From assembly GCA_023376005.1 (NCBI GenBank), contig CM042150.1:72159349-72223348 (forward strand): 64,000 bases of DNA. Direction: 5' to 3'. The DNA is from Doryteuthis pealeii (lineage: Eukaryota; Mollusca; Cephalopoda; Myopsida; Loliginidae). Every line of letters starts with the position of its first letter. The stretch's first letter is position 1. Below are positions 33,702-43,569 of this stretch, piece after piece. The notes below the pieces were generated by a model, which was not told where the DNA came from, made no database searches, and worked only from the letters and a program-made list of their open reading frames with translations. The position numbers were made by a program, and so were the translations under genes.

Positions 33702-34984
33702 TTCTATTAAAACACTATAAGGAAGGTGGTGCTATTCCAAGTGTCAATTGTGTTAGGCAACTTCATTGTTTGCTCTTGATTTTGCTGCTCTGAAAACCAA
33801 GCTTACTAATCAATATGTTAGCATCATAACAGATGAAACCATTGACTGTCGTGACCACAGCATTTTGAATGTGATTGTAAGTATTCGTGGGGTGTCATTT
33901 CTCAATGATGCTGTAACCTTGGGAGAATGCAACCTTAAGTCAGACATGCATCCGAGCTGTAACTCACGTGGATATTGCATTTGACGATATTGTTGCATTT
34001 GTAACTGATTCGGTAGTTTATTGTAAAAAGGCTCATAGGGAAGTGTTATCAAATGTATTTTCTAACAGTTACCATGTGTTGTGCTTGGTCCATATCATAA
34101 ATCTTGTTGATGTGGTATTTTCACACTGGTCAGCATTTGATAATGTTACCCATCTCATTACATCAAGTCAGCCTTTTTTAAAAAGGCTAGTCGAAAAAAG
34201 CGATACCTTAAATGGCTTGAAGGTTCCTTGCCTAAGGACACGTGAAAGTACCCCCAGTGCCACCAGATGGAATTCCTGGTTTAATGCAGCCAAATATCAC
34301 TCATCCTTTATGCAATTTTATGAAGGGTTCTTTAAAACAAGAAAAGGGCCATGGCCTTGCAGTAGATAGGCTTCTGAATGAGTAGATAATGGTCGACTAC
34401 ATCATGTTTCTTACCATAATTTGCGGCTGAATCTGCATTTTATAAAAAAGAACTGCATCCGTTTAATAACAGTTTTGAAAAGCTTAGAAGAAACCAAGTC
34501 TCCGCTTGCATGTGTTGTCTATAACATGATGGAGGATGTAAAACAGTATTTGCATACTGGTACATCAAAATCAACATTTGGTGTAGAAACTGACCGTCTT
34601 CTTTCTGAACTAGAAAATACAGAGAGGGAGAGAGTTTTCTCAAATTTCCAAGATTTGTTCAGCACATCTTTTTCAAAACTGAATAAATACCTGGATGCTC
34701 ACCCTGTATATAACTTTTACAAGGCATCTCGTCTGTTTGATCCTAGACAGATACCTTATATAAGCCATGCCATTGATAGTTTTGCAGCCATTAAGGACTT
34801 GCAAGATCCTTCTACTGATCTTCTTGAAGAATTCCAAATTTATGTGAATTACCAAGATGACTTACAAAACAAATTTGATATATTAATTCAAAATTTGAAT
34901 AAAACTTATCTCAAGTTGAAATACTGCTCAAATTTGGATATTTCCCAAATAAAGAAATTAGCAATCTTCAAATCTCTTTTCTAA
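33695..34984 (+). pseudogene. hAT-family transposase relic (CGGBP1-related type)
   Basis: Four consecutive plus-strand blocks in different frames line up with one transposase: 'HYKEGGAIPSVNCVRQ' (about 33705-33760), 'SIITDETIDCRDHSILNVIVS' with the first catalytic Asp (about 33820-33885), 33968-34369 ('VAFVTDSVVYCKKAHREVL', 'HVLCLVHIINLV', 'SATRWNSWFNA') and 34421-34984 ('NCIRLITVLKSLEETK', 'VYNMMEDVKQYLHTGT', 'RLFDPRQIP', 'DLLEEFQIYV'). These are blocks of hAT-like proteins related to the CGG-repeat-binding protein group (from memory). The BED zinc finger and the C-terminal dimerisation domain are missing. No terminal inverted repeats were recognised. Confidence 0.8.
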
Positions 34985-35190
34985 ATCTCCACTGTAATAC
35001 AACATTGTAAGTTGCTTAGTGTTTTCAGGAGTAAGACTTTCACGTTTTCCTATTTAATAAATGTTTATATTAAGAAAATGAACATCTACGCTGGTAACAG
35101 GCATCTATATGACCTTATTGGCAATCTGTTCCAGAAGGGGAAATCTACTCTTGTTTGCATTCCAAAATGCTGGGATGTTAACAAAATATT
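34985..35190. other. Non-coding spacer
   Basis: The plus frame 35012-35200 has no recognisable domain. Confidence 0.3.
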
Positions 35191-35257
35191 ATTCTCCTAA
35201 CAACGAAGAAAACATGCAATGATGCTCATTGCATGTTTTCTTCGTTGTTAGGAGAAT
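35191..35257. repeat. Perfect 30-bp palindromic hairpin
   Basis: Arms 35191-35220 and 35228-35257 are exact reverse complements with a 7-nt loop (GATGCTC). The right arm continues into an LTR-end-like sequence. Confidence 0.92.
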
Positions 35258-35794
35258 GTCGAAATTCCATGTGACTTATCTTCCCCTGCCACTAGGGGGA
35301 CAAATCGCCAATGGGATATTGGCGCCAGAGTCAAAACCCAGCACTTGTCTGTGGGCTCTCGTCCGGGACGGACGTACTTATCAACAAACTTTCTAAGGCT
35401 TTATTTCAGCAAACTGTCACTGGCTGTTATAATAGCATACTGAAAACTGAATAATCTACTTGAACAGGGCCCACATAACCAGGTCACTTCTAAGGCATTA
35501 TACCAGCAAACGTTATCTCAGGCTGGTATAATAGCATACTGACTGAAGAACGAGAAACGACCCGAGAAACTTCTTAGAGCCATTTTTCCTATTAACGACA
35601 GAACACCTTTATCACCACGACAACAAGAACTCTCCTTAAACAGATAAGTCATGGACGCGAATTCCATTTAATTTGCAAAATAAAAGTATTTACGGTATTC
35701 GGAGGGGCTTTTGATTCTGGCGCCAATATCCCATTGGCGATTTGTCCCCGATTTGTGGCAGGGGAAGATACTTCACATGGAATTTCCGACATTG
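35257..35794. mobile_element. Inverted-repeat element made of retroelement leader ends
   Basis: 35257-35326 ('TGTCGAAATTCCATGTGA...CCAATGGGATATTGGCGCC') is repeated in inverse at 35718-35791. Both copies carry TGGCGCC, a primer-binding-site core, pointing inward. Between them lies an imperfect 60-bp direct duplication ('TTCTAAGGC-TTAT--CAGCAAAC...TATAATAGCATACTGA', from about 35390 and 35490). 35221-35319 is also homologous to 16968-17056, upstream of the primer-binding site of element C. Confidence 0.65.
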
Positions 35795-36646
35795 AGGAAG
35801 ATTAATCTAAGGGTGCAGATAAAATGACCCTTTAAAAATATTTCCTCTCAAACAAGAGAGACAAAAACAGTCTGAAAGTTCGAAAGTAATGCGAAGGCAT
35901 TAGAAGGTTTTTCTAAACAGAAAAAAAGATAAAGTATTTACAATATTCTTGCTTCTCTCGCTAGAATGCTAGGCTCTTTTCTCTTGGCACGTGTATGTCG
36001 GCGCCGCTTCTCTCCAGAAGTTAGTTTGCGTGACGTCTTGCTGCCTTTCTCGCCAAAGGTTTTCGTTAGAACCACGTACTTCTCTCCAATGGATCTGGGC
36101 TGGTGTAAGCCACGCTACTGTAATAAAATTTCTCGTTGGGACCGGCCAATGTCTTAGAATCCAGCTTCCTCATGGACTCTTGTCAGCTTGTGCAGAATAT
36201 GTAGACACTCTGCAGGTTTTTGCCAAAGTGAGAGGAGCGGGTGTTGTCCCTTCGAGCCCCCGAATGAAAAAGAGGCGGATAGCTGTGTCACTTGGCTAAT
36301 TTCCAGCTTCCGGAGCCAGTCACAGGGGTCTTTTCTTTAGTTTATTTTCGTAGCAAGATACGAAGCAAGAGATATTAAAAACAGACAAAAAAGAGCAAGC
36401 ATAAATACCATACAGGGTTTTGGAATAAATTAAATTTCCAATAATCTGTCTTTGTTTTGTATGTTTTTGTTCTCCCTGTGAACCAACGTGACCCGGGTGC
36501 AGTTCGAATACACAACAGTGGGGTCAAACTATGTTTACGACACAGCCAGCGGACACAAACATATTATTTAATAACAAGCCGACTTTAGTATTGTTATCTA
36601 ATAATTTATGGACAAAATTCAATTGAAAAGTTAGGCACCCACCCTT
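35795..36646. other. Non-coding; flank of copy A3
   Basis: No conserved frame was seen. The frames at 35966-36299 lack recognisable domains. 36476-36556 is GC-richer, with a CCCGGGTGCAGTTCGAAT block that weakly resembles a tRNA B box. Confidence 0.3.
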
Positions 36647-36651
36647 TTAAA

Positions 36652-36964
36652 TGTAAAAAGTTTTCCAACTGGAGTCTGTTCAAATGACACCAGTAATCAC
36701 TTTCGTTTCTGCAAACTTCTCTACTAACTGAGCTCGTTCCTCTCCCTTCTTCCTTGTTCACCCAAAACACAATTGTAGTCGTCGAATTTCACTTCTCTCG
36801 CTAACACTTGCTTTGTTGCTCACTGACTGTATCAGCCAATGTCCGTTTTTATCATCGCTCGGCCACCCCTTATGCAAATTCTGTCTCGCCCCATCCGGGT
36901 GTCTGGTGCACGACACAAGCGATTCTTTGCCGTTTGTCGGGGGGGATTGACCATGCCCATTACC
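36652..36964 (-). repeat. 3' LTR of copy A3
   Basis: On plus it starts TGTAAAAAGTTTTCCAACTGG and ends ...CATGCCCATTAC next to a C-run (the polypurine tract on minus). It differs from the 5' LTR by scattered substitutions and small indels in the G/C runs. Confidence 0.88.
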
Positions 36965-37310
36965 CCCCCCTGTTATCATCATCACACACATAACAGCTGC
37001 GTGGCGGCCTCCTTCTTCTGTGGCTTCTTCGGAGACAAGGCAAGGCAGGTTCAGTCGCTTCTTGCAGTGATCCTAACGAGACTTGTTGATCATCGTTGCC
37101 GTCACTGTCGCTCGAACAATTAAGGTCATCATCATCAGAGCTATCGTCCATCAATGGCACACACAATTCGTCATCGCTCGATGCCGTGCTTTCACTGTCT
37201 TCGGAATTGTTTACCATCCAAGGGTACAGGTGGAGGTCTCTTACGCGGCGATGCACCCCATCCACAAATTCCGTGCTTGGGTTCTGTTGGCAATGGAAGA
37301 GCTTCATCAA
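36965..37310 (-). pseudogene. Copy A3 acidic pol tail
   Basis: Minus frame rich in Asp/Ser ('DSSDDDDLNCSSDSDG'), ending with 'LRRSHRRRRPPRSCYVC' and a stop in the LTR boundary. The same order (acidic region, Arg-rich run, CxxC) ends copy A1. The 37310-37200 part ('VDGVHRRVRDLHL') corresponds to the 'DGRPRHIKDVRPL' region of A1. Confidence 0.7.
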
Positions 37311-37960
37311 TACCCCTCACCGTCTTTCGGCGTGACATTGTACCAATAAACAGCCTCTTCGGCAGTGCATCGCTTCCTAGCGGCAATCCTTTTTATTGAT
37401 CTGTGGGATCTCTCCACAATGCCATTCCCAGCCGTTGCGTATGCACATCGGAAACGCAGTCGGATACCCCAGCTCTCAGCAAACATTTTAAAGCTCCTGC
37501 TGCTAAACGCCATTCCGTTATCAGTCAAGATTTCTTGTGGTGGGCCCCTCTCCAGGAAAATAGAGCTGAGACACTGTGTTACAGCGGCAGAATCTTCTCG
37601 CCATAAGGGTCGCCAGATGGCAAACCGGGTTGGTCCACAATTGATGAGGGTCAGGTAGTGAACACCCCCATAATGGGTGGCATCCATGCCTATCCTTTGC
37701 CATATGCTAGCGGATTCAAGTTTCCCATGTTGCCGAAGTACATCGTCCGTTTCACTCCTGGGTGACCGCTGTTTGAATGAATCCGTCGTATTTGATCAGG
37801 TTCCATGCTGCCACCGATGGCGGCACATGTCTGTGACGTAGGCCCTGCTTCCCTCCTCATTGCTTCTAGCCATCTCTGTGGGACTCTGGTGATCTTGTCG
37901 ACTTTATTTTGACTAGACCCGACCAGCGCAACATCTACCCCCAGCGTCTACTCTTTGATA
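37311..37960 (-). pseudogene. Copy A3 integrase
   Basis: The zinc-finger His region ('GHPGVKRTMYFG', about 37760) is kept, but the CxxC half is deleted. The catalytic core (37687 to 37307) is open, with Asp in 'MDATHYGGVHYLTLI', Asp in 'EILTDNGMAF' and Glu in 'GIVERSHRSIKR', so the DDE triad is present. It ends with 'AVYWYNVTPKDG'. It is the best-kept integrase core in the window. Confidence 0.85.
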
Positions 37961-37974
37961 AGCTCTGAAAATGT

Positions 37975-38457
37975 TCATAGCCGTCTTCTGATGAGCATTT
38001 CAGTAGCAGCCTTTGTGCTCACTCTGGATTTACCAGTCAACGTATTGGTGAGCCATTGGTAAATACACAAGGAGGCAGTTTTTAAGTGGATAGATTTAGC
38101 CTCCCAGTGTATGGCAAGATTTACTCCTTTGAAAATCGCATCCAACTCTGCAAGGTTAATGTGTCGCATGTCAGATTCTGGTCGCATCCAACACGCATCC
38201 TCGATCGCAGTCCCATGAGATTCAAGCAAGACCCCTGTGACCAGGGAACTTGCGTCAACCCACACATCAAGGTCCTTGCCATTGACGCACCATTTGCAAG
38301 GGTCGGCCTGACTCACTCTATTGATGGTTTCCGTTAGCATGCGTCTTAGTGGGGCATCGTCGGTCTGGTCTTCCCATGCTTCTGTCACCGCATTTGCCCT
38401 TCGCTTAATAATACTGGTCGCTACTCTCAACCAGCCGCATACTGGGAGATGTCCCAC
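37975..38457 (-). pseudogene. Copy A3 RNase H
   Basis: An open minus frame with 'DVWVDASSLVTGVLLE', 'HINLAELDAIFKGVNLAI', 'HLKTASLCIYQW' and 'RVSTKAATEMLIRRRL'. The family 'TDSATV' block reads 'TASLCI', so one metal-binding Asp is lost. A GATC...'KVDKITRVPQRW' piece of the domain end lies beyond the stop, near 37870. Confidence 0.82.
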
Positions 38458-38469
38458 GAGCTTTCCACA

Positions 38470-39240
38470 GAGAGAGTGAGAACACCTTCCTCCTGGTAAT
38501 ATCGTCCGGAACGTCCGGTAATTCGTTCCCCGTTTCTAAAGCAGGGCATCCTCTACTCCCCAGACAGTCAAGCCAATTACTCGAGCTCCATCCTTTAGTC
38601 TCTCCGGAGTTTTGCTGGCCTGTCCAAAGGGCGATAAACGCTCAGCAACTTTGGTTGCAGATGAGACACTTTCATCCACATCCACATCATTGATGTAAGC
38701 AGAGGTTGCTTATTTGATTTGATCGTCCTGCGATAAAACTGCATTCACAATGGAACTCATTATTTGCGGAGCCACGTTTAGTCCAAATCCTAGCCTCGTT
38801 AAACAATACTTCCGACCTTGGAAAACCACGGTCTGATAGGACTAAAGTGGCTCTCCGACACGCACTTGGAGATAAGCAGATCGAAGATCCAGCAACGCTA
38901 CATTTGGTCCGCGCCGTCTCCATTCCCTTAGTTTGCTAGCACAAACATCAGCCTCCGCGGTGTATGCGTCCACATGAAGGTTGAGCTCCCTGTAGTCCAT
39001 TACAGGGCGGACTTTAGATTTATTCTGCTGGACGACGGCCATTAACGAGAGCAACCCTCTCGGGGGTCCAAGCTTCTGTTCATCATAGGGAGCAAGCCAG
39101 CCTTTGTTGATCCATTGCTTTATTTCCTCCTCGAACAGTTTTCTGACTGTTGCCAACATTGAGTATTCTGTGACACGGTTTTTCAACATGCTGGGCGCCT
39201 TGCCTTCCGCCCATTTCCACGTCGCAGTCCACTCATTTCA
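38470..39240 (-). pseudogene. Copy A3 reverse transcriptase
   Basis: Minus frame 39189 to 38842 has 'ATVRKLFEEEIKQWI', 'GWLAPYDEQ', 'LLSLMAVVQQNKSKVRPVMDYRELN' (two blocks) and 'LDLRSAYLQVRVGEP'. After frame changes, the catalytic loop near 38695-38680 reads 'AYINDVDVDE', with Asn in place of the first Asp of the pair. The lineage is the same as copy A2. Confidence 0.83.
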
Positions 39241-39249
39241 TTGTTGGTC

Positions 39250-39720
39250 AAACTCCGCTCGAAAATCAGGTTTTTTGATGACAAGTGCCGGCGCAGCTGC
39301 ACAAACAGAGACTGGTTCATCAGGAAATTGGACCTCTCCTGACTTCAAGATTGATACTCCGCCTAGAGCTTTTATGGCGTTTATTTCCACCAGAAGGTCA
39401 AACCCAAGCGGTTCCCCTATCAGTACCAGGACCTCAATTACAACCGCACGCCCACTCTCGAGTCGGAGGCTGACAGACCCAACTCAACATGTCCGCGTTC
39501 TCCCGCTGACAGTAACCACCTCGGTGGTCTGCTTTTGCCACGTTTGGCACATCTTCCCGCTCACTATAGTGCAGGAGCACTCAGAATCAACTAGTGCGGT
39601 GTATTCCTTCCCGTTCACAGCTATTCAAATGGTTGGCAGCGCCAAGTTCACATCTTGTCCGGGGAAGAAGCCGGTGCTGTCGTCCCTTAACTCTTTTCCC
39701 GGACAATTCTCAGAAGTGTG
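39250..39720 (-). pseudogene. Copy A3 aspartic protease
   Basis: The minus strand reads 'IAVNGKEYTALVDSECSCTIVSGKMC' split at the active site (about 39615-39540). The expected Asp-Thr-Gly is Asp-Ser-Glu. 'VLIGEPLGFDLLVEINAIKALGG' follows, typical of the domain end in this family, then the linker to RT. Stops occur before 'IAVNG' and after 'TRTC'. Confidence 0.72.
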
Positions 39721-40325
39721 GTCTAGTCCTTTACATCGGGGGCAACGTGCACTACCTTTTCGCGGTTGGTGGTCCCGAGCTTTCCATCTGTCGCGCTGAG
39801 GTTAATTTCATTACATTTGAAACACCTTATACTGGTGTTCTTCGTCTGGCCTTCCTTGGCGTGCACTGGTCCCACGGCTACCGTAATCAACGCGGGTCCG
39901 GGTGGGTCATCTTTCAATATAGCTCTCACTCAAGCCAGAAGCTGGGAAATGTTCATTTCCTCCATTTGGGAAGAGGCCTCGCTCTGTCATACCATCAAAT
40001 GGTACAGAAAGTTTCAGCAGGTCCGCCAAGTAAACATCCACAGTTTCACCCGGGTGAATACGGCGTACTACAATCTGTGCGAACGCTGCATAGGAGTCCA
40101 GGGCGAACGTTGTAAGCAAAGCTTCTTTTGTGGAGGCAAAAGCCCCCTTTATTTCCTCACCCAATTACTGGTAGACCGCAAAAGCACCGCCTGTCAGACG
40201 CATGGGCACCACACATTCTATTTTTTTGACTGAACAAACTGAGCTTTCTCAATCTATTCAATAATGGATTGGCTAGTATCCACGCTGCTAAACTCCGGTA
40301 TTTGCTTAATGTTGAATTTATCCAT
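39721..40325 (-). pseudogene. Copy A3 gag
   Basis: Start codon at 40323-40325 ('MDKFNIKQIPEF'). Blocks include 'ALLTTFALDSYAAFAQIVVRRIHPGETVDVYLADLLKLS' over several frames (40164-39990) and one degenerate knuckle, 'CFKCNEINLSATD' (about 39820). At least four stops interrupt it. Confidence 0.75.
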
Positions 40326-41019
40326 CTGTGATACTGTGGTTGAAGACGAACATGGTCAGAATAAATAAATAAATAAGAAAGAGAGTAGGTTAAGGTCCGG
40401 CATAAGTAAAAGGGTTGGGTGGCTGACCTTTTTACGAATCAAAGATTAGGTCGTAAAGTTTAAAGAGACCTATATGCCACCATGAAATGGGACCACTTGG
40501 TGATAATATCTTAGGCACCCAGGTATTAAAAGCAAAAAGGATTTTTAGGAGAAATTCTCTTTTGAAAAAAAATTAATGATCAACGTATTGAAGACGGATT
40601 GTCTGAAAAAATATCTGAGTACTTTAATTTTAAGGGTTAATGGCGACTAGAAGTCGGCGATTTATTTAAGTGTTGGCCATTTGTGTGATCCGGAGAAGAT
40701 GGTTTGGGGAAGGGGAATTTGACATAAATACAACTAAACTCGAGCCCTAAGTTAGTTACAACTCGGCCGTTGGGGTGTTAAGATCGCCGGTAGGGATAGA
40801 CAGTAGCAGCCAGCGAGTATCAACACACCCTTCTTCCATGTGTCTTGTTTACACTTGTTGTTGTTGTTTTGTTTTTAAATCCTTGTGAGCCTGTTTTTCT
40901 GACTCGTGCTTTAAATTCGGCCAGCATATAATTCACAACGTTGGGATCTAGACAAGTACATCGAAAGAGCAAAGTACAGAACAGGTCTTCTCACACGTCA
41001 TCACTAAGCCGAAATAGCT

Positions 41020-41336
41020 TGTAAAAGTTTTCCAACTGGAGTCTGTTCAAATGACACCAGTAATCACTTTCGTTACTGCAAACTTCTCTACTAACTGAGC
41101 TCCTTCCCCTCCCTCCTTACTTGTTCACCCAAAACACGATAGTAGTTGTCGAAATTTCACTTCTCTCGCTGACACTTGCTTTGTTGCTCACTGACTGTAT
41201 CAGCCACTGTCCACTTTTATCATCGCTCGGCCACCCCTTATGCAAATTCCGTCTCGCCCCATCCAGGTGTCTGGTGCACGACACAAGCGATTCTTTGCGG
41301 TTTATGTCGGGGGGGGGGGTGGCCATGCCCATTACA
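41020..41336 (-). repeat. 5' LTR of copy A3
   Basis: TGTAAAAGTTTTCC... to ...CATTACA on plus, followed by the target duplication TTAAA. It has a longer G run (about 41309-41320) than the 3' LTR. Confidence 0.88.
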
Positions 41337-41341
41337 TTAAA

Positions 41342-42225
41342 CAGATCAAATATCGATGTATAATTTTTTTCACTTATAATATAAAAGGCAATTATATTAT
41401 TAAAACAACAGAAAATCTCCCAATTTTTTTCGTTTCATTTATTTATTTACATTTAATTTTCCAATTTTCGGTACTTATTTTCTACCGGAGTCGCTCCCGT
41501 ATTTTTTCTTCTTCTATTAACATCAGGGTTCTTTTGTCTTTTTATTTTTACTGTAATTAGTATCCAAAGTATATAACCCCAACGATATTTTTGCGCCCCA
41601 AAAATGGGGGGGGGGGGGCAAAGTTAAGTAATCTGAAAAAAAATAAAAAAGTTTTGAAATAAAATAACTAATGCATTATAAAATTCATTCATTGATAAAT
41701 CAACACTGAAAATTTCATTAAAATCGGATTATTCCCTGATTTTTGGTAATTTTTTTCTATCGGCGGGAGGCGGGTACAAATTTATTTTATAAAACACGCC
41801 TGTGACAACAGAATTGTCCTCTTTAGTTGTTCGCTTTTAAGAAAATTACCTTCCCCATCTCCTTCGACCCATAAACTTGATGTCCATGTGATCGTTCGTC
41901 AACAAACAGATGCCTACACAAACGTACAAGCGTTAGAGCAATCCTGTTTGTTTTTGTATATCAGCGCGAAACTATTCAATTGGAATTTTATTTTCTGGTG
42001 AGTTTTTTCACTTTTAATTTTACTCAATTTTTCAAGTAAATATTTATTCACTCAAGTTTTAATTTGTTCATTTAGGTACCCACCCCCCCACCACCACGAC
42101 CTTTACAATTTTCATGAAATAGCGTCTAAAACATTGTTTTGTAAGTTAACGAAATTTCGCCATAAAGATTCGAGAAATGTGTATTTATAATAAAAAGGGG
42201 AGAATTTGTGTTTGAAAATTTGTTT
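41342..42225. other. AT-rich non-coding; dispersed repeat copy
   Basis: 41640-41790 is one copy of the dispersed repeat also found at 44490-44640 and inverted at 16490-16610. No gene was seen. Confidence 0.4.
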
Positions 42226-42226
42226 C

Positions 42227-42281
42227 AACAGTTACTCACTTTGACGTGATTATAATAATCACGTCAAAGTGAGTAACTGTT
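42227..42281. repeat. Perfect 26-bp inverted repeat (3-nt loop)
   Basis: Arms 42227-42252 and 42256-42281 are exact reverse complements around TAA. Confidence 0.92.
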
Positions 42282-42359
42282 TATTTAAACGAGAAAAAAC
42301 GTAGAAAAAGTTTAAAATCAACAAAAAATTTCGGTAAATTATTACGATATATTGGCTGA

Positions 42360-42834
42360 CTGACTTCTGATTTAGGTCGGAAAATTAAAACGGGAAGTTT
42401 TTTGGTGGTACCCAATGACAGTTTAACTACAGTCTATGAATTAACATTTTGCGAATTGGGTTACGGTTTTAGGGGATTAAGGTTGTTTTTAATTACGTAT
42501 TGCTTAAAAAAAAAAAAATTACTATACATTTAATGTTGAAAAATATTTTTTTTAAAACTAAGTTTAATTGAAATTATACATTGCAATACTTAACACAAAC
42601 AACTGTCTCAATAATAGATTCAATAATTAATTTCAATGGTTAATTAAATGTATAGTAATTTGGTTTTTTTGTTGTTTATTTTTTTAAAAATTAATACGTA
42701 ATTAAAAACAACCTTAATCCTCTAAAACCGTAACCCAATTCGCAAAATGTTAATCCATAAACTGTAGTTAAACTGTCATTGGGGACCACCAAAAAACTTT
42801 CCGTTTTAATTTTCCGACCTAAATCAGAAGTCAG
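42360..42834. repeat. 475-bp foldback element with about 145-bp arms
   Basis: CTGACTTCTGATTTAGGTCGG at the left end is mirrored by CCGACCTAAATCAGAAGTCAG at the right. Complementarity runs through 42360-42506 and 42690-42834 with a few mismatches, and continues weakly inside (TTACTATACATTTAAT / ATTAAATGTATAGTAA). No target duplication was recognised. It is probably a hairpin-type MITE. Confidence 0.85.
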
Positions 42835-43376
42835 CCCTGTTGTTTTCATTCCCTGACCTGTAATTTTGATCTTTGGTCGTCCAGGCCTCCTGTCCTAATT
42901 TACACTATTGTTTTAGAGAGCCGATGTCAGACAAATTTCGGGCCCAACTTGGATATTTTACGAGTCGTGTTTTTGTCGCTTTTCTAAAAATTATTTTGAA
43001 ATTTGAGTATTGTAAAAATTCAATTGAAATTTGTACAAATTCAATCGAAAAAAAGTTTTTTTTAAAGGTCGGGGACAGTGTAAAATACAAAACACACAGA
43101 GCGTACGGCGTATGCTCCGTATGATTGATTTTACCCCCCCCCTCTTTCCTAGTCATAAAATACAAATACAAATAAGACCTCAAATGTCACCTTTATTAAT
43201 ACAATCTAAAATCATTCGAATTTCAAAAATCAAAATAATCAATACAATCAAACTAAATAATCAAACAAGATTTTTTTAAACATAAAAACAAAAACAAAAC
43301 ATAAAATCAATTTGAGTCGTTTTTGTCGACAAATTAATGTAGATATTTTACACGCCCTCCTCCGATTTTTATTGGT

Positions 43377-43566
43377 AAACATTTTCAAGATAATATTAAC
43401 CTTTATGCAAGTTTCATCGTGTTAAATATAGGAGGGGGGGTAAATTTAACAGGTGATACTTATTAATTTAATAGGTATCACCACTTTTCCCTGTGAAATT
43501 TACCTCTCCTCCTATATTTAACACGATGAAACTTGCATAAAGGTTAATATTATCTTGAAAATGTTT
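43377..43566. repeat. 190-bp foldback with nearly perfect arms
   Basis: AAACATTTTCAAGATAATAT... at 43377-43437 is exactly mirrored by 43506-43566. The inner part (GGTGATAC / GTATCACC) extends the stem. Confidence 0.88.
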
Positions 43567-43569
43567 TGT

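Larger units (their letters stand above)
36652..41336 (-). mobile_element. Full-length family A LTR retrotransposon (copy A3), inactive
   Basis: Two LTRs, 36652-36964 and 41020-41336, are near-identical through most of their length. The 5-bp sequence TTAAA lies just outside both (36647-36651 and 41337-41341), a target-site duplication that fixes the element at about 4.69 kb. The coding order on minus is gag (start at 40325), zinc knuckle, protease, RT, RNase H, integrase and acidic tail, as in copies A1 and A2. A G-rich tract precedes the left (3') LTR. There are many stops and frameshifts. No clear tRNA primer site was recognised after the right LTR. Confidence 0.9.

Noticed and set aside
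36476..36556. tRNA or SINE with a GTTCGAAT B box
   Set aside because: Only the B-box-like block is present; no A box at the right distance was seen.
39104..39799. 231-residue plus-strand frame, one of the longest in the window
   Set aside because: Antisense to the protease and RT of copy A3, whose minus-strand motifs are clear.
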